Source of the DNA: Trichomonas vaginalis G3
Lineage: Eukaryota > Parabasalia > Trichomonadida > Trichomonadidae
Direction of reading: 5' to 3'
Assembly: GCF_026262505.1 (NCBI RefSeq)
Contig: NC_067207.1
Location: 5,836,252-5,900,251, forward strand
DNA: 64,000 nucleotides
In this document: one piece after another, positions 41,582-51,677 of the stretch
Position numbering within the stretch: position 1 is the stretch's first letter
Layout: each line of letters begins with the position of its first letter
Notes under the pieces: generated by a model
Told to the model about the DNA's origin: nothing
Seen by the model: only the letters and a program-made list of their open reading frames with translations
The model's database searches: none
Made by a program: the position numbers and the translations under genes

Positions 41582-42406
41582 TTACTCTGCTTGTTTGAAG
41601 TTGTCAAAATACTCTGTTATTTTTTCCTTTAACAATGGCAAATCTTCTTTGAATGTAAGTATTGTACAACCTTTCATATCATAGTGTGTTTGAGGTAACG
41701 TATCTTGAACTATTTGTTTCACATCTTCATTTGGGGTCATTGAAATCGGTAAGTTTTCGCGATAGAACCAATTTCTGTCAGATTTGTAAATCTTAGCAAG
41801 GTCGTAAAAGCTTTTGTTGTTTCTTCTGACTAAATGCAACATAACCATATCTCTGTCTTCTTCATTTTCCATCTCTTCAGTATAAATCATATACTTATAG
41901 TTCTTTTCCTTTCCTTTTGGTACCGAACGTGGTATTCTTTTCTGTATGTTTTTGTCTTTTGCTTCAAGCTTGTTCTCTAGCTCTTCACGTTCTTGTCTAT
42001 GAATTTCATCTAACATCATGAAAATATAACAAGCATAGCGAGGTGAAGCCCACATTGCAACAGCATTTACTAAAAGTCTATGTACATACCAACCTCTCAA
42101 ACCATTTGGCAAATTTTTACGATTTTCGTACGGAATCTCGACCCTCGATTTTTCGAGGGTCGCAAACATATGAGGAAATTCTTCTAAAAGTTCTTTTGTC
42201 TGTTGGTTTTCAAACCAATGATATGCTTGCTTTGTAGAACGAAGAGCATTCAAAATACTTTGCATTTGGTACATGTCATCTTTGACCGAACGAATGAGAC
42301 GTAACTGTTTGTTATACTGAACCCACTCGTATTCTTCATCTATAGCTTCATGAACGATAGCAGTTGTTGTGTTCTCTGATGTTGACATATCTGTCTTTAC
42401 ATACAA
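41582..42406 (-). CDS. KilA-N domain protein, 274 residues
   Basis: KilA-N proteins bind DNA and are widespread in phages and large DNA viruses. The domain is at about residues 95-150: NGLRGWYVHRLLVNAVAMWASPR is its typical core (given as GWYVHRLLVNAVAMWASPR), followed by a coiled coil (ILDEIHRQEREELENKLEAK region) and a C-terminal domain (NKSFYDLAKIYKSDRNWFY). Start may be MSTSENTTTA at residue 7. A 24-bp hairpin lies within the gene at 42139-42162. Element A keeps only the C-terminal part. Leftward, convergent with the ATPase. Confidence 0.8.
   Translation of the reverse strand: MYVKTDMSTSENTTTAIVHEAIDEEYEWVQYNKQLRLIRSVKDDMYQMQSILNALRSTKQAYHWFENQQTKELLEEFPHMFATLEKSRVEIPYENRKNLPNGLRGWYVHRLLVNAVAMWASPRYACYIFMMLDEIHRQEREELENKLEAKDKNIQKRIPRSVPKGKEKNYKYMIYTEEMENEEDRDMVMLHLVRRNNKSFYDLAKIYKSDRNWFYRENLPISMTPNEDVKQIVQDTLPQTHYDMKGCTILTFKEDLPLLKEKITEYFDNFKQAE
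42139..42162. repeat. 24-bp hairpin inside the KilA-N gene
   Basis: Arms CGACCCTCGA and TCGAGGGTCG with a 4-base loop, exactly 24 bases (eight codons), just N-terminal to the KilA-N core. A decayed copy of this stretch is at 43472-43535 outside the gene. Confidence 0.9.
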
Positions 42407-42476
42407 AATAAAAAAAATATTTTATAAAAAACTAGCGTTATTTTCTATCTTGTATAAAAGACCAAAAATAAACGCT

Positions 42477-43088
42477 TTACATGTATTTTTCAGCAACTTC
42501 GTCAAATAATTTTATAGCACTATCTATCTCATCTACTTCAAACGTTTCTTTACCTTTCGTGGGAGCACCATACATTTTCTCAAACTTTTCAAGTAGTTCT
42601 GTTTCAGCAGCTCTCATATCGTTAACAAACACAACCTTGACTCTATTGACTGTATTGTCATATCTTTGAGTTATATTATATGTTCTTCCTATCTTATATC
42701 TCTTTGTATTGAAGTCCTTCGGTTTCTGAACGATGTAAAGTAAGCCTTCACTGCAACGTTCCGTATCGAATGAACCATTTGTTATGAAGTTATATCCAAC
42801 AACTGGGTCTAACCATAACAAAACTATTGGTATAAGACTTTTGTCTATAAGATATGCTCTTGTTCCATAGAATCTTACCGATATCATAAGCTCAGGATTT
42901 CTTGTCAAAATTTTCTGAGTTGAAGCATTTCTAACCCAGTCCTTTGCTTTCTTTTCAGATAGTGTTAGAATGTCTGACAAAGAATATTTGTTGTATTTCT
43001 TTGAGTATCTTACGTTTAAATCACCAATTCTAACCATTTTGGTGTCATTGTCTATCTTTTTAACTGTTTCAAACTCAATGTTTGTCAT
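42477..43088 (-). CDS. T5orf172/GIY-YIG-like protein with KilA-N-like N-terminus (B copy), 203 residues
   Basis: Nearly identical to 17854-18465 in A, differing by about ten residues, several of them clustered near residues 44-52 (LTLSEKKAKDWVRNA against LTPSGKKTYHWVGIA), a local patch of faster change or conversion. T5orf172 signature GLLYIVQKPKDFNTKRYKIG present. Leftward, in series with the KilA-N gene. Confidence 0.7.
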   Translation of the reverse strand: MTNIEFETVKKIDNDTKMVRIGDLNVRYSKKYNKYSLSDILTLSEKKAKDWVRNASTQKILTRNPELMISVRFYGTRAYLIDKSLIPIVLLWLDPVVGYNFITNGSFDTERCSEGLLYIVQKPKDFNTKRYKIGRTYNITQRYDNTVNRVKVVFVNDMRAAETELLEKFEKMYGAPTKGKETFEVDEIDSAIKLFDEVAEKYM

Positions 43089-43159
43089 TTTCTGTTCTTA
43101 CATACAAAATAAAAAAATAAAAAAAAATAAAACTAACTTTTTTTTTCTATCTTGTATAA

Positions 43160-43910
43160 AAGATATGATTTCAGGGATTTTTTTTACGAAGTGTAAAAGT
43201 TCTCTTCGTCAAAAAAATACAGTTATATCATGATTTTTGGTCATTTTTTCACGATTTTCATAGAGTTTTGGCGACTGGGTTTTTTTACCTGCTCGCATTT
43301 TTTTACGATTTTCATGAGTTTTTTTCACGATTTTCATAGAGTTTTGGCGAGTAAGATTTTTTACTTACTCGCATTTTTTCACGATTTCAGGGATTTTTTT
43401 TACGATTTTCATAGAGTTTTGGCGACCCCGAAAAAAGTCTGGGTCGCATTTTTTCACGATTTTCATGAGTTTTTTTTACGATTTTCGTACGGAATCTCTA
43501 TCCTCGGTTTTTCGAGGGTAGCAAAAATATGAGGAAATTCATGAAATTTGGTCATTTTTTTCACGATTTCATAGAGTTTTTTTACGAAGTGTCAAAGTTC
43601 TCTTCGTCAAAAAAATACAGTTATATCATGATTTTTGGTCATTTTTTCACGATTTCAGGGATTTTTTTTACGAAGTGTCAAAGTTCTCTTCGTCAAAAAA
43701 ATACAGTTATATCATGATTTTTGGTCATTTTTTCACGATTTCAGGGATTTTTTTACGAAGTGTCAAAGTTCTCTTCGTCAAAAAAATACAGTTATATCAT
43801 GATTTTTGGTCATTTTTTCACGATTTCAGGGATTTTTTTTACGAAGTGTCAAAGTTCTCTTCGTCAAAAAAATACAGTTATATCATGATTTTTGGTCATT
43901 TTTTCAGCAA
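43160..43910. repeat. Tandem ~88-bp hairpin repeats with a captured KilA-N gene fragment
   Basis: Units with TTTACGAAGTGTCAAAG, CTCTTCGTCAAAAAAATAC and GGTCATTTTTTCACGATT recur about five times (roughly 43180, 43570, 43660, 43750, 43838). In between, 43245-43470 repeats ACGATTTTCATAGAGTTTTG, and 43472-43535 copies about 64 bases of the KilA-N gene (42119-42182), hairpin included. Confidence 0.85.
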
Positions 43911-43985
43911 AAATATATTTTAGGGTAGATGGTTTTTAGGTGGAACCAGGTCACCAGGTCACTCGGTCAACTAACATCTTTTTTT
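43911..43985 (-). repeat. Inverted copy of the ~185-bp repeat end
   Basis: Holds GGTAGATGGTTTTTAGGTGG and ACCAGGTCACCAGGTCAC, the reverse complement of the ends of the repeats at 44905-45290 and 50795-50901. Confidence 0.85.
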
Positions 43986-44577
43986 ATAAGCGTTTTACAT
44001 GAATTGTACGATGTATATTTGAAATCCTAAACAGTTTTGTAGCTTCTATTTCTTCTGTCAGTATGTCAAAAGTTTTAACAATGCCGAATGTTTCTTTATA
44101 TTTCTTCTTGACGTCAGATAGAAGGAAATCGTCAGCAGTTGGATAGTTTTTGTTTAGAAATGTCAACATGTCCATTTTATCTTCTGCTGGTTTCTCTGCT
44201 TCTTTCTTTAAGTCAGCATAGTCGTTTCGCATACGTTCTATCTCTTTGACGGAGTAGTTATATTTCCTCATTGCTGCTTTACATTTTGAACATTGTGGGT
44301 TCATTTTAGCATTGTACATTGAAACCTTACCTGCAAGTACGACTAAGGCGTAAATGGTTTTCTTTAACTCAAAGGCTGCTGGTTTTATTTGTCCGTTCCA
44401 TACTTTACCTCTTCTATCTTTATCTCTTATCTGCCATACACATTCAGCAACTAACGAAACAAAGTTGTCGTAGGTCTTAAATTCTTCAGATTTATATATG
44501 TCAATGAAATATACCATATCGCAGTCTTTGTCCATGACTTTGTGGTTGCAATGAAATCCAAGAAACTCATAGTTCAT
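43984..44577 (-). CDS. Unknown 197-residue protein
   Basis: MNYEFLGFHCNHKVMDKDCD ... with a CSKCK motif (about residue 96) next to a basic helix, a coiled-coil-like middle (NYSVKEIERMRNDYADLKKE) and a possible winged-helix end (LNKNYPTADDFLLSDVKKKY). Its ATG overlaps the stop of the 106-residue gene by four bases (ATGA type). Only in element B, where the start region is duplicated at 45825-46085. Possible DNA-binding role from the basic cysteine-containing part; not proven. Confidence 0.55.
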   Translation of the reverse strand: MNYEFLGFHCNHKVMDKDCDMVYFIDIYKSEEFKTYDNFVSLVAECVWQIRDKDRRGKVWNGQIKPAAFELKKTIYALVVLAGKVSMYNAKMNPQCSKCKAAMRKYNYSVKEIERMRNDYADLKKEAEKPAEDKMDMLTFLNKNYPTADDFLLSDVKKKYKETFGIVKTFDILTEEIEATKLFRISNIHRTIHVKRL

Positions 44578-44894
44578 ACCTTACGTATGAACTTCTTTAT
44601 TTCTACTGAGTCGGTTGGTCTGACTTCAATTTCTTCAAATTCTGGAATAGTAAGCTTTTGTTGTTGTATTTCAGGAAGTTTAGGTAGATGGTCAATAATA
44701 TCCTGCATTTCATAAAGATATTCTTCATTTTCTTCATCTTTTGCAGTGCAATCTAAATCTCCTTGGAGAAGTTCTTGCTTTATCTTCTGGATTTCTGTTT
44801 CGAAAGTATATGAAGAAGGAATGAAGCTTTTCATTTCTACTAACATTGAAGTTGGGTTCATGACTAACGAGTTTGGTGCTGTTGTTGCTAACAT
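44574..44894 (-). CDS. Unknown acidic 106-residue protein
   Basis: MLATTAPNSLVMNPTSMLVE ... FIRKV; acidic, with helix FETEIQKIKQELLQGDLD. Overlaps the next gene by four bases, which suggests the two are expressed together or were once one frame. Only in element B. Confidence 0.5.
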   Translation of the reverse strand: MLATTAPNSLVMNPTSMLVEMKSFIPSSYTFETEIQKIKQELLQGDLDCTAKDEENEEYLYEMQDIIDHLPKLPEIQQQKLTIPEFEEIEVRPTDSVEIKKFIRKV

Positions 44895-44904
44895 GTTCTT
44901 ACAA

Positions 44905-45290
44905 TAAAACTAAAATATATTTTTGTCTGATTTACGCTCATTACGATGAAATCATGACAAAACATATACGATGAAGTCTATTTCCTGTGTTGTTGTCAAA
45001 ATGTCATGTTGTCACCATTTTCAAAAAGATGTTAGTTGACCGAGGGACCGAGGGACCTGGTGACCTGGTCTCACCTAAAAACCATCTAACCTAAAATATA
45101 TTTTTGTCTGATTTACGCTCATTACGATGAAGTCTTAACAAAACATATACGATGAAGTCTATTTCCTGTGTTGTTGTCAAAATGTCATGTTGTCACCATT
45201 TTCAAAAAGATGTTAGTTGACCGAGGGACCGAGGGACCGAGGGACCTGGTGACCTGGTTCCACCTAAAAACCATCTACCCTAAAATATAT
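44905..45290 (+). repeat. Two tandem ~185-bp repeats
   Basis: Each copy holds TCTGATTTACGCTCATTACG, two 25-bp-spaced ACGATGAA motifs, TGTCATGTTGTCACCATTTT and a GAGGGACC/GGTGACCTGG end with two or three short tandem units. A partial third copy lies at 50795-50901, and an inverted end at 43911-43985. Confidence 0.9.
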
Positions 45291-45351
45291 TTTTTGGTCA
45301 TGGGCTATGCCCCGCCGCTTTGCGTCTTTATGACAAAAATATATGGTTCAT

Positions 45352-45834
45352 TTACTCACAATATTTTTGTACAAAACGACCCCAAACTTTTAACTTCTTT
45401 TCTGCAGCTTCTAATGCTATCTTAGCGAGTTCATATTCTCTAAATTCTCTCTTTAAATCTTCTTGTTCCCATTGGTCTAGTTCGTATGGAGAGTCTCTAT
45501 AACCATAACATATCTCACGTTCATGTTCTATTTGTTTAAGCACATTTTTTCTAACTTCTTCTTCGAACAAAGGTTTTGCATTCTCTACTGTATCTTCAAG
45601 TTCTTCTTCATCTAATTTCTCATGAACTTTCTTGTCTATGGAGTCCAGAATTTTTCCAACTGCTATACAATATTTTGGAGAAGCCCACATTGCTATATAG
45701 TTTAGAAGTCTTGGGTCTACATACGTTCCTCTAACCTGTTTGATTTCATCCGGAATTCCTGCACGAATTTTGTATAAAAAGCAATCGCCGGAATTCCGGC
45801 GATTGGTATATTCTTCACAAAATGCCATACACAT
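45352..45834 (-). CDS. Second KilA-N domain protein, about 160 residues
   Basis: TYVDPRLLNYIAMWASPKYC is the KilA-N core (about residues 37-56), followed by a helical, charged C-terminus. The N-terminal part (NRRNSGDCFLYKIRAGIP) contains the translation of a 24-bp perfect palindrome (45782-45805). The upstream end merges with a duplicated piece of the 197-residue gene, so the start is uncertain. Only in element B. Confidence 0.7.
   Translation of the reverse strand: MCMAFCEEYTNRRNSGDCFLYKIRAGIPDEIKQVRGTYVDPRLLNYIAMWASPKYCIAVGKILDSIDKKVHEKLDEEELEDTVENAKPLFEEEVRKNVLKQIEHEREICYGYRDSPYELDQWEQEDLKREFREYELAKIALEAAEKKLKVWGRFVQKYCE
45782..45805. repeat. 24-bp perfect palindrome inside the second KilA-N gene
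   Basis: CAATCGCCGGAA followed at once by its reverse complement. A decayed version is in the KilA-N remnant at about 51079-51102. Same length and same relative place as the hairpin in the first KilA-N gene, but different sequence. Confidence 0.93.
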
Positions 45835-46085
45835 TCAGCAACTAACGAAACAAAGTTGTCGTAGGTCTTAAATTCTTCAGATTTATATATGTCAATGAAA
45901 TATACCATATCGCAGTCTTTGTCCATGACTTTGTGGTTGCAATGAAATCCAAGAAACTCATAGTTCATACCTTACGTATGAACTTCTTTATTTCTACTGA
46001 GTCGGTTGGTCTGACTTCAATTTCTTCAAATTCTGGAATAGTAAGCTTTTGTTGTTGTATTTCAGGAAGTTTAGGTAGATGGTCA
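45825..46085 (-). repeat. Duplicated start region of the 197- and 106-residue genes
   Basis: About 260 bases nearly identical to 44430-44700, covering the first ~50 residues of the 197-residue protein and the end of the 106-residue one. It joins the second KilA-N gene on one side and the minisatellite on the other. Confidence 0.88.
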
Positions 46086-49000
46086 AGTTCTTCTTCATCT
46101 AATTTCTCATGAACTTTCTTGTCTATGTTTTGTCAAGACTTCATCGTCAATGTTTTGTCATGATTTCATCGTCTATGTTTTTGTCATGATTTCATCGTAT
46201 ATGTTGTTGTCATGATTTCATCGTATATGTTTTGTCAAGACTTCTTCGTAAATGTTGTTGTCATGATTTCATCGTATATGTTTTGTCAAGACTTCTTCGT
46301 CAATGTTTTGTCAAGACTTCTTCGTCAATGTTTTGTCATGATTTCATCGTCAATGTTGTTGTCATGATTTCATCGTAAAGACTTTGTCATGACTTCATCG
46401 TATATGTTTTGTCATGACTTCATCGTCAATGTTTTGTCATGACTTCATCGTCAATGTTTTGTCATGACTTCATCGTCAATGTTTTGTCATGACTTCTTCG
46501 TCAATGTTTTGTCATGACTTCATCGTCAATGTTTTGTCATGACTTCATCGTCAATGTTTTGTCATGACTTCATCGTAAAGACTTTGTCATGACTTCATCG
46601 TATATGTTTTGTCATGACTTCATCGTATATGTTTTGTCAAGACTTCTTCGTCAATGTTTTGTCAAGACTTCTTCGTCAATGTTTTGTCATGACTTCTTCG
46701 TCAATGTTTTGTCATGACTTCATCGTAAAGACTTTGTCATGACTTCATCGTATATGTTTTGTCATGACTTCATCGTATATGTTTTGTCAAGACTTCTTCG
46801 TCAATGTTTTGTCAAGACTTCTTCGTCAATGTTTTGTCATGACTTCTTCGTCAATGTTTTGTCATGACTTCATCGTCAATGTTTTGTCATGACTTCATCG
46901 TCAATGTTTTGTCATGACTTCATCGTCAATGTTTTGTCATGACTTCATCGTCAATGTTTTGTCATGACTTCATCGTCAATGTTTTGTCATGACTTCATCG
47001 TATATGTTTTGTCAAGACTTCTTCGTCAATGTTTTGTCAAGACTTCATCGTCAATGTTTTGTCAAGTTCTTCTTCATCTAATTTCTCATGAACTTTCTTG
47101 TCTATGTTTTGTCAAGACTTCATCGTCAATGTTTTGTCAAAACTTCATCGTCAATGTTTTGTCAAGTTCTTCTTCATCTAATTTCTCATGAACTTTCTTG
47201 TCAATGTTTTGTCAAGTTCTTCTTCATCTAATTTCTCATGAACTTTCTTGTCTATGTTTTGTCAAGACTTCATCGTCAATGTTTTGTCAAAACTTCATCG
47301 TCAATGTTTTGTCAAGTTCTTCTTCATCTAATTTCTCATGAACTTTCTTGTCTATGTTTTGTCAAAACTTCATCGTCAATGTTTTGTCAAGTTCTTCTTC
47401 ATCTAATTTCTCATGAACTTTCTTGTCTATGTTTTGTCATGACTTCATCGTCAATGTTTTGTCATGACTTCATCGTCAATGTTTTGTCATGACTTCATCG
47501 TCAATGTTTTGTCATGACTTCATCGTCAATGTTTTGTCATGACTTCTTCGTCAATGTTTTGTCATGACTTCATCGTCAATGTTTTGTCATGACTTCATCG
47601 TCAATGTTTTGTCATGACTTCATCGTCAATGTTTTGTCATGACTTCATCGTCAATGTTTTGTCATGACTTCATCGTATATGTTTTGTCAAGACTTCTTCG
47701 TCAATGTTTTGTCAAGACTTCATCGTCAATGTTTTGTCAAGTTCTTCTTCATCTAATTTCTCATGAACTTTCTTGTCTATGTTTTGTCAAGACTTCATCG
47801 TCAATGTTTTGTCAAAACTTCATCGTCAATGTTTTGTCAAGTTCTTCTTCATCTAATTTCTCATGAACTTTCTTGTCAATGTTTTGTCAAGTTCTTCTTC
47901 ATCTAATTTCTCATGAACTTTCTTGTCTATGTTTTGTCAAGACTTCATCGTCAATGTTTTGTCAAGACTTCATCGTCAATGTTTTGTCAAGTTCTTCTTC
48001 ATCTAATTTCTCATGAACTTTCTTGTCTATGTTTTGTCAAGACTTCATCGTCTATGTTTTGTCATGATTTCATCGTATATGTTTTGTCAAAACTTCATCG
48101 TCAATGTTTTGTCAAGTTCTTCTTCATCTAATTTCTCATGAACTTTCTTGTCTATGTTTTGTCAAGACTTCATCGTCAATGTTTTGTCAAGACTTCATCG
48201 TCAATGTTTTGTCAAGTTCTTCTTCATCTAATTTCTCATGAACTTTCTTGTCTATGTTTTGTCATGATTTCATCGTATATGTTTTGTCAAAACTTCATCG
48301 TCAATGTTTTGTCAAGACTTCATCGTATATGTTTTGTCAAGACTTCATCGTCAATGTTTTGTCAAGACTTCATCGTCAATGTTTTGTCATGACTTCATCG
48401 TCAATGTTTTGTCATGACTTCATCGTATATGTTTTGTCAAGACTTCTTCGTCAATGTTTTGTCAAGACTTCATCGTCAATGTTTTGTCAAGTTCTTCTTC
48501 ATCTAATTTCTCATGAACTTTCTTGTCTATGTTTTGTCAAGACTTCATCGTCAATGTTTTGTCAAAACTTCATCGTCAATGTTTTGTCAAGTTCTTCTTC
48601 ATCTAATTTCTCATGAACTTTCTTGTCAATGTTTTGTCAAGTTCTTCTTCATCTAATTTCTCATGAACTTTCTTGTCTATGTTTTGTCAAGACTTCATCG
48701 TCAATGTTTTGTCAAGACTTCATCGTCAATGTTTTGTCAAGTTCTTCTTCATCTAATTTCTCATGAACTTTCTTGTCTATGTTTTGTCAAGACTTCATCG
48801 TCTATGTTTTGTCATGATTTCATCGTATATGTTTTGTCAAAACTTCATCGTCAATGTTTTGTCAAGTTCTTCTTCATCTAATTTCTCATGAACTTTCTTG
48901 TCTATGTTTTGTCAAGACTTCATCGTCAATGTTTTGTCAAGACTTCATCGTCAATGTTTTGTCAAGTTCTTCTTCATCTAATTTCTCATGAACTTTCTTG

Positions 49001-50794
49001 TCTATGTTTTGTCATGATTTCATCGTATATGTTTTGTCAAAACTTCATCGTCAATGTTTTGTCAAGACTTCATCGTATATGTTTTGTCAAGACTTCATCG
49101 TATATGTTTTGTCATGATTTCATCGTATATGTTTTGTCAAAACTTCATCGTCAATGTTTTGTCAAGTTCTTCTTCATCTAATTTCTCATGAACTTTCTTG
49201 TCTATGTTTTGTCAAGACTTCATCGTCAATGTTTTGTCAAAACTTCATCGTCAATGTTTTGTCAAGTTCTTCTTCATCTAATTTCTCATGAACTTTCTTG
49301 TCTATGTTTTGTCAAGACTTCATCGTCAATGTTTTGTCAAGACTTCATCGTCAATGTTTTGTCAAGTTCTTCTTCATCTAATTTCTCATGAACTTTCTTG
49401 TCTATGTTTTGTCATGATTTCATCGTATATGTTTTGTCAAAACTTCATCGTCAATGTTTTGTCAAGACTTCATCGTATATGTTTTGTCAAGACTTCATCG
49501 TCTATGTTTTGTCATGATTTCATCGTATATGTTTTGTCAAGACTTCTTCGTCAATGTTTTGTCAAGACTTCATCGTCAATGTTTTGTCAAGTTCTTCTTC
49601 ATCTAATTTCTCATGAACTTTCTTGTCTATGTTTTGTCAAGACTTCTTCGTCAATGTTTTGTCATGATTTCATCGTATATGTTTTGTCAAAACTTCATCG
49701 TCAATGTTTTGTCATGACTTCATCGTCAATGTTTTGTCATGACTTCATCGTCAATGTTTTGTCATGACTTCATCGTCAATGTTTTGTCATGACTTCATCG
49801 TCAATGTTTTGTCAAGACTTCATCTAATTTCTCATGAACTTTCTTGTCTATGTTTTGTCAAGACTTCTTCGTCAATGTTTTGTCATGATTTCATCGTATA
49901 TGTTTTGTCAAAACTTCATCGTCAATGTTTTGTCATGACTTCATCGTAAAGACTTTGTCATGACTTCATCGTATATGTTTTGTCATGACTTCATCGTATA
50001 TGTTTTGTCAAGACTTCTTCGTCAATGTTTTGTCAAGACTTCTTCGTCAATGTTTTGTCATGACTTCTTCGTCAATGTTTTGTCATGACTTCATCGTCAA
50101 TGTTTTGTCAAGACTTCATCGTCAATGTTTTGTCAAGACTTCATCGTCAATGTTTTGTCAAGACTTCATCTAATTTCTCATGAACTTTCTTGTCTATGTT
50201 TTGTCAAGACTTCTTCGTCAATGTTTTGTCATGATTTCATCGTATATGTTTTGTCAAAACTTCATCGTCAATGTTTTGTCATGACTTCATCGTAAAGACT
50301 TTGTCATGACTTCATCGTATATGTTTTGTCATGACTTCATCGTATATGTTTTGTCAAGACTTCTTCGTCAATGTTTTGTCAAGACTTCTTCGTCAATGTT
50401 TTGTCATGACTTCTTCGTCAATGTTTTGTCATGACTTCATCGTCAATGTTTTGTCAAGACTTCATCGTCAATGTTTTGTCAAGACTTCATCGTCAATGTT
50501 TTGTCAAGACTTCATCTAATTTCTCATGAACTTTCTTGTCTATGTTTTGTCATGACTTCATCGTATATGTTTTGTCAAGACTTCATCGTCAATGTTTTGT
50601 CATGATTTCATCGTATATGTTTTGTCATGATTTCATCGTATATGTTTTGTCAAGACTTCATCTAATTTCTCATGAACTTTCTTGTCTATGTTTTGTCATG
50701 ACTTCATCGTCAATGTTTTGTCAAAACTTCATCTAATTTCTCATGAACTTTCTTGTCTATGTTTTGTCAAGACTTCATCGTCTATGTTTTGTCA
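46086..50794. repeat. 4.7-kb minisatellite of 25-bp units with interspersed gene-derived units
   Basis: The unit contains GTCATGACTTCATCGTC and varies at a few sites (CATG/CAAG, CTTC/TTTC, GTCAAT/GTATAT). Interspersed are longer units around TCTAATTTCTCATGAACTTT, a copy of 45601-45641 in the second KilA-N gene. Higher-order repeats of 675, 750 and 346 bases are visible. Open frames across it come only from the repeat phase. Confidence 0.95.
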
Positions 50795-50901
50795 AAATGT
50801 CATGTTGTCACCATTTTCAAAAAGATGTTAGTTGACCGAGTGACCGAGTGACCTGGTGACCTGGTTCCACCTAAAAACCATCTACCCTAAAATATATTTT
50901 T
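50795..50901 (+). repeat. Partial third copy of the ~185-bp repeat
   Basis: Starts with GTCAAAATGTCATGTTGTC directly after the minisatellite and ends CCATCTACCCTAAAATATAT. The minisatellite therefore lies within the repeat family. Confidence 0.88.
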
Positions 50902-51110
50902 GCCGAATTCAGCAACAAAATTCAAGAGGTCAGGATGTATGTAAATACATTTGAATTCATTCATAACACCCTTTGTAAGCTCATAAAATGCTTGTTTTGA
51001 GGTCGAGCCACTTTTGGCTCCACCGTATTTTTTTCAACCAAAACTCAAGAATTTCCTGCATGAACTTTGTATAAAAACCAACCGTCGGAATTCTGGCGAT
51101 TGGTATATTC
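50902..51110 (-). pseudogene. Third KilA-N remnant
   Basis: The minus strand carries YIHPDLLNFVAEF, a KilA-N core start, preceded by a stretch related to the N-terminus of the second KilA-N gene, with the same palindrome in decayed form. The rest of the domain ends at the repeat boundary. Confidence 0.6.
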
Positions 51111-51224
51111 TTTATTTTTTCTATCTTGTATAAAAGATATGATTTCAGGGATTTTTTTGACGAAGAGTAAAAGTTCACTTCGTCACTCATAACAGTTATA
51201 TAATGAAATTTGGTCATTTTTTTC

Positions 51225-51413
51225 ATGTCAGAAGACTCGAAGGTGCAACACTTCCAAAATACCGACGAACTCAGAAGAGCAGCATGGCAGTATGTTCTTG
51301 ACAACTTCTTTGAGTTCTCCAGGTACACCTTGGAAAATGCTGAAGAACTCCGACACAGAGAATTTGGAGAAATTGCAGTCCAATACTACCTTGAAAAACA
51401 AAGGGTAAAATAA
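51225..51413 (+). CDS. Unknown 62-residue helical protein (B copy)
   Basis: Counterpart of 17394-17582 with only two residue differences near the end (IAVQYYLEKQ against IALQYYLDKQ). A hairpin repeat unit of the ACGAAG type stands just upstream, as in A. Confidence 0.6.
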   Translation: MSEDSKVQHFQNTDELRRAAWQYVLDNFFEFSRYTLENAEELRHREFGEIAVQYYLEKQRVK

Positions 51414-51449
51414 GACTAAAAACTTAACGTTTAAAAAGTGACATTTTTA

Positions 51450-51649
51450 ATGAGCTCCGAGTCACCGAGAAAACTTGGTCAGATGTTAGCAGCTTACTTC
51501 CCTGAGGAGGATGGAAGCGTTACATACGTAAGGTTCAAAAACACGAACCTGGAATTGCGTACCAAATTCGCAATTCCATGACCATGGAAGAGTACGAAAG
51601 GTTCCTACAAGAGAAACCAGCTCTAAACAACTCAGAAAAGAAAGAATAA
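51450..51649 (+). pseudogene. Counterpart of the 66-residue protein, broken
   Basis: Begins MSSESPRKLGQMLAAYFPEE and ends at the same place as the A copy. About one interruption. Confidence 0.55.
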
Positions 51650-51677
51650 AAAGTTTAACTCGTAATTGTTTATTTTT

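Noticed and set aside
46964-50736. Many open frames of 60-160 residues (SSSMFCHDFIVNVLS type)
   Set aside because: They are readings of the 25-bp minisatellite; the 75-base phase simply lacks stops. No leader, no non-repeat sequence.
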